Assembly: GCA_039798265.1 (NCBI GenBank)
Contig: JBDKGH010000036.1
Span: 1 to 9,962 of the forward strand
Length of the DNA: 9,962 nucleotides
Direction of reading: 5' to 3'
Source of the DNA: JBDKGH01 sp039798265
GTDB lineage: Bacteria; Bacteroidota; Bacteroidia; Flavobacteriales_D; Sanyastnellaceae
This document shows, in pieces, positions 7,708 through 9,962 of this stretch; position 1 is the stretch's first letter, and each line of letters starts with the position of its first letter. A program made the translations under genes and the position numbers. Under the pieces are notes generated by a model that had not been told where the DNA came from, did not search any database, and saw only the letters and a list, made by a program, of their open reading frames with translations.

Positions 7708-8127
7708 TTATGCGTTTATCAAGTTATACTTTGATTTCAATTTTTCTAGCGATAATGGAAACGCCGCTAAGACCATCGGTACTTTACGCAGTACTCTGCA
7801 TAAGTCCTCTCCCGAAAATGCAGGAGCATCTTTTACCTTGAGTAAATAATCAAACTGGCTCCACTCAGGCAGCATCATTCCTTCTTCTGAGCGATTAGCA
7901 AGAAGAATGAAGGTTGTCTGATCTTCTGGGTCTTGATATACAAATCGCGTATGATACGAATTACCCAATCGCTGTTGTGTCTCTAAATCATCGCCGCGTT
8001 CAAGCTCCCAACCTAAAGTCACATTTAACGACCAAGCCAAACGAAAGTCACGCTCTCGACTGCTGATTCCAAACATCTCGAACTCGAAATGTTCTTCCTC
8101 ATCCATTCCCAAATAATGTGTGGCCAT
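7708..8127 (-). CDS. IPExxxVDY family protein (function unknown)
   Basis: A small protein of 139 residues. The family-defining motif I-P-E-x-x-x-V-D-Y appears here as L-P-E-W-S-Q-F-D-Y near the middle, followed by L-L-K-V. The N-terminus M-A-T-H-Y-L, with an acidic stretch and then D-F-R-L-A-W-S-L-N, also fits the family. There is no signal peptide or membrane segment, so it is probably cytoplasmic. The biochemical function of the family is not known to me. I recall family members lying next to pyk, often after rnc, in other Bacteroidota; rnc is absent here. I chose ATG 8127 over an in-frame ATG at 8169 because the longer form would start within the candidate promoter element and adds residues unlike the family. 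Its stop falls 25 nt before pyk. Confidence 0.88.
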   Translation of the reverse strand: MATHYLGMDEEEHFEFEMFGISSRERDFRLAWSLNVTLGWELERGDDLETQQRLGNSYHTRFVYQDPEDQTTFILLANRSEEGMMLPEWSQFDYLLKVKDAPAFSGEDLCRVLRKVPMVLAAFPLSLEKLKSKYNLINA

Positions 8128-8166
8128 TTCAATTTTATACTTAGTGTACGTTTTACACCATCGATG

Positions 8167-8174
8167 CAAAAGTA
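8167..8174 (-). promoter_or_regulatory. Candidate -7 promoter element for IPExxxVDY-pyk operon
   Basis: Read on the minus strand this is TACTTTTG, an exact match to the Bacteroidota -7 consensus TAnnTTTG, about 39 nt upstream of the chosen ATG at 8127. No clear TTG was found 17-23 bp upstream, so the -33 element is weak or absent. Confidence 0.55.
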
Positions 8175-8219
8175 ACAGTTCCCTCCAAAGTTCGGCCTTA
8201 AAACTCAGCTAGTTTTGGG

Positions 8220-8237
8220 AAAAAAAGGAACTTTTCC
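8220..8237 (-). terminator. Possible weak terminator of LD-carboxypeptidase gene
   Basis: Just after the stop codon, the minus strand shows a short GGAA/TTCC hairpin (8237-8234 with 8230-8227, 3-nt loop) followed by seven T (8226 down to 8220). The stem is only 4 bp, so termination may be inefficient. Confidence 0.35.
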
Positions 8238-8240
8238 ACG

Positions 8241-9155
8241 TTACACAGGGAATACCAATCGACAATTTTTGTTATCGACCTTCAAACTGGCCTTTTTACC
8301 CATGTAAAAAGCTCGGTTATCTGCGAGATGCCCTGCTGGAAATTGACTAGCAACCGGCACCCCCATGGGACCAAAAACCTCGCGAAACATATCTTCAACA
8401 TTCGCTCCCCATGGGTTTTCTAGAGAAAAACCAAAAGCGAGCGTATTATCTTTCATTTGGGTAAATCCGCCTGCTATAAGCCCTACTATACCATCCAATA
8501 CACCTGCTCGCTTTAATCCCATCAGCATTCGATCGGTGTGATAGAGCATTTCATCTACATCTTCTAAAAACAGGATTTTTCCCTTAGCTTTCAATTGAGT
8601 AGCTGAGCCTAACTGACTGTAAATGACCGACAAATTACCACCTACGATTTCACCTTCTGCCTGTCCAGCAAAAAGACCTCCCTCCCACGTCATCTCGTTC
8701 AACTCGCCAAAAAGTGCTGCTTTCAGATTATCCAAAGCCTCCTTCGTAGCATCCGGAAAAGAAATAGGCATAGTACTGTGGATGGCCGAAAAACCCTGGT
8801 TAGAAAGTCGATTAAGCAGAACCGTAATGTCACTGTAGCCCGCAATCCATTTGGGATGTTGGTCAAAAAAGGTCCAGTCTATTTGATCAATCAGCCGCAC
8901 CGTTCCATATCCACCCCTAGAAATGATGATTGCCTTTACCTCTTTATCATCGAGCATAGCCTGCAAATCGGCCAAACGAGTAGCGTCATTTCCAGCCAAT
9001 TGGAATGTCTTTGTTCCCACATTGGGCGCTACTTTTACGCGCAATCCCCATGATTCGAAAAGGGCTATGGCCGGCGCCAATTGCTCGGGCGAAACCCAAC
9101 GAGCCGTACTAACTATACCAATAGTATCTCCAGATTGCAAAAAAGGTGGTTGCAT
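8241..9155 (-). CDS. LD-carboxypeptidase (peptidase family S66, LdcA-like)
   Basis: S66 enzymes remove the terminal D-alanine from murein tetrapeptides by cutting the L,D bond, a cytoplasmic step of peptidoglycan recycling. The product is 304 residues, typical of the family, with no signal peptide. It opens with P-x-L-x-S-G-D-T-I-G-I-V. R-G-G-Y-G is at 80-84. The nucleophile is Ser108 in G-Y-S-D-I-T, the triad Glu is Glu198 in L-F-L-E-D-V-D-E, and the triad His is His276 in P-A-G-H-x-x-D-N, so the Ser-Glu-His triad looks intact. I chose ATG 9155 because homology begins there; an in-frame ATG at 9209 adds 18 residues and would start 5 nt from divergent metG. Related S66 members act on other substrates (microcin C7 self-immunity MccF), so the exact substrate is inferred. 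Confidence 0.93.
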   Translation of the reverse strand: MQPPFLQSGDTIGIVSTARWVSPEQLAPAIALFESWGLRVKVAPNVGTKTFQLAGNDATRLADLQAMLDDKEVKAIIISRGGYGTVRLIDQIDWTFFDQHPKWIAGYSDITVLLNRLSNQGFSAIHSTMPISFPDATKEALDNLKAALFGELNEMTWEGGLFAGQAEGEIVGGNLSVIYSQLGSATQLKAKGKILFLEDVDEMLYHTDRMLMGLKRAGVLDGIVGLIAGGFTQMKDNTLAFGFSLENPWGANVEDMFREVFGPMGVPVASQFPAGHLADNRAFYMGKKASLKVDNKNCRLVFPV

Positions 9156-9168
9156 GCAGCTATCTTTG
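9135..9168 (+). promoter_or_regulatory. Candidate promoter of metG (TTG, 23-bp spacer, TATCTTTG)
   Basis: TATCTTTG at 9161-9168 is an exact TAnnTTTG -7 element. TTG at 9135-9137 gives a 23-bp spacer, at the long end of the 17-23 bp range described for Flavobacterium promoters. It predicts a leader of about 40 nt before the metG ATG. The upstream half lies in the first codons of the divergent LD-carboxypeptidase. Confidence 0.55.
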
Positions 9169-9173
9169 ACCCA

Positions 9174-9181
9174 CAAAAGTG
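9174..9181 (-). promoter_or_regulatory. Possible -7 element for the LD-carboxypeptidase gene
   Basis: Read on the minus strand this is CACTTTTG, one mismatch from TAnnTTTG. It would give a very short leader (about 13 nt) before ATG 9155. A TTTG lies upstream with a short 15-bp spacer. It is only 5 bp from the opposing metG -7 element. Confidence 0.25.
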
Positions 9182-9214
9182 GAATGTAATGTTTCACAAA
9201 GAAACTCAATTAGC

Positions 9215-9962
9215 ATGATTCAACCTCAACGATATCTGATTACTTCTGCTCTACCTTATGCCAACGGGCCTTTGCACATTGGACACATTGGTGGAGCTTA
9301 TCTTCCTGCGGATATTTATGTACGCTATCTCCGTGCTAACGGTAAAGATGTTGCCTTCATTTGCGGCTCTGACGAGCATGGTGCCGCCATTACGTTGCGC
9401 GCCAAAAAAGAAGGAAAAACCCCTCGCGAAATCGTCGACTACTATCATGGGTTGATGAAAAAAGCATTTGAAGATTTCGGAATTGCATTCGACGAATACC
9501 ACCGCACTTCCTCTCCTGAACATCATGCTATGAGTCAGGAAATTTTCAAAAAACTAAATGAGAAAGGCGAGTTCACGATAGAAACGTCCAAGCAGTATTT
9601 TGATGAAGAAGCCAATCAATTTTTGGCTGACCGCTATATTACTGGCACTTGTCCTAACTGTGCCAATGAAAAAGCTTACGGCGACCAATGCGAGAAATGT
9701 GGTACCTCTTTAAGTCCACTTGACCTCATAGATCCGAAGAGCACCCTCAGTGGTAACCAACCCGTTTTAAAAGAAACATCACATTGGTTTTTACCCATGG
9801 CACACCACGCCGATTGGATAAAAAACTACATTGAACTTGGTGAGCTTGATGGCAAAAAACACCACGATCCCAAAGAATGGAAAGCCCACGTGCTCGGCCA
9901 ATGTATGAGTTGGATAGACGGAGGGTTGCACAGTAGAGCCATGACTCGCGACTTAGATTGGG
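9215..9962 (+). CDS. metG: Methionyl-tRNA synthetase, N-terminal part (3' end outside window)
   Basis: The enzyme activates methionine with ATP and charges tRNA-Met and initiator tRNA in the cytoplasm. The visible 249 residues are the class I catalytic domain with its connective insertion. Motifs are S-A-L-P-Y-A-N-G-P-L before the H-I-G-H signature at 21-24, G-S-D-E-H-G at 51-56, a zinc knuckle of four cysteines (C146-x2-C149 and C159-x2-C162), and S-x-A-M-T-R-D-L-D-W at the window edge, where S-R-x-M-T-R-D-L-x-W is typical. The K-M-S-K-S loop and any C-terminal tRNA-binding domain would lie beyond base 9962. No stop codon interrupts the frame. ATG 9215 is the first start and fits the family N-terminus. 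The gene is divergent from the LD-carboxypeptidase gene with a 59-nt gap that holds promoter-like elements; the leader has no clear Shine-Dalgarno site. Confidence 0.97.
   Translation, partial: MIQPQRYLITSALPYANGPLHIGHIGGAYLPADIYVRYLRANGKDVAFICGSDEHGAAITLRAKKEGKTPREIVDYYHGLMKKAFEDFGIAFDEYHRTSSPEHHAMSQEIFKKLNEKGEFTIETSKQYFDEEANQFLADRYITGTCPNCANEKAYGDQCEKCGTSLSPLDLIDPKSTLSGNQPVLKETSHWFLPMAHHADWIKNYIELGELDGKKHHDPKEWKAHVLGQCMSWIDGGLHSRAMTRDLDW

Noticed and set aside
8128..8169. Extended IPExxxVDY start at 8169
   Set aside because: It would begin within the candidate -7 element and adds residues unlike the family N-terminus.
9156..9209. Extended LD-carboxypeptidase start at 9209
   Set aside because: The extra 18 residues do not resemble the S66 N-terminus and would cover both divergent promoter candidates and leave only 5 nt to metG.
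9251..9526. Minus-strand opening opposite metG
   Set aside because: It is opposite conserved MetRS motifs (HIGH region onward) and has no domain or start signal of its own.

Overview
The window comes from a member of the Bacteroidota, most likely an aquatic flavobacterium-like lineage. The evidence is a type IX secretion (T9SS) type B sorting domain, a PorP/SprF-family protein, an IPExxxVDY-family protein (a Bacteroidota-restricted family), TAnnTTTG-type promoter elements, start codons without clear Shine-Dalgarno sites, and TAA stops on all six genes whose 3' ends are visible. I cannot name a genus.

Layout. Bases 3-6131 (+) look like one operon of three genes with gaps of 11 and 16 nt: (1) the 3' part of a large secreted HYR-repeat adhesin-like protein ending in a type B T9SS sorting domain, (2) a PorP/SprF-family outer-membrane protein, and (3) a PorE-like periplasmic protein with TPR, beta-propeller, carboxypeptidase-regulatory-like and OmpA peptidoglycan-binding domains. 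A strong rho-independent terminator (6174-6207) closes this operon. A second, opposite-facing terminator (6211-6243) closes the minus-strand pair IPExxxVDY-pyk (8127 down to 6264). That pair has a good candidate promoter -7 element at 8167-8174. Next is a minus-strand LD-carboxypeptidase (8241-9155). Divergent from it is the 5' part of metG (methionyl-tRNA synthetase, from 9215 to the window edge), with a promoter candidate at 9135-9168.

How the genes work together. The first three genes form a recognisable surface-display module: a T9SS cargo with a type B C-terminal domain, a SprF-like partner of the kind type B cargos need for secretion or attachment, and a PorE-like protein that could tie the outer-membrane assembly to peptidoglycan. 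The rest is housekeeping: glycolysis (pyk), murein recycling (LD-carboxypeptidase) and translation (metG).

Most notable observations. The visible adhesin stalk runs 821 residues without a single lysine or arginine. Its HYR repeats keep an almost fixed 84-residue period. The last repeat has lost one of the four conserved cysteines. The pyruvate kinase carries the Leu/Gln/Lys/Val signature of K+-independent enzymes. I see no CRISPR array, phage, insertion sequence, RNA gene or defence system. There is no intergenic stretch longer than about 135 bases.
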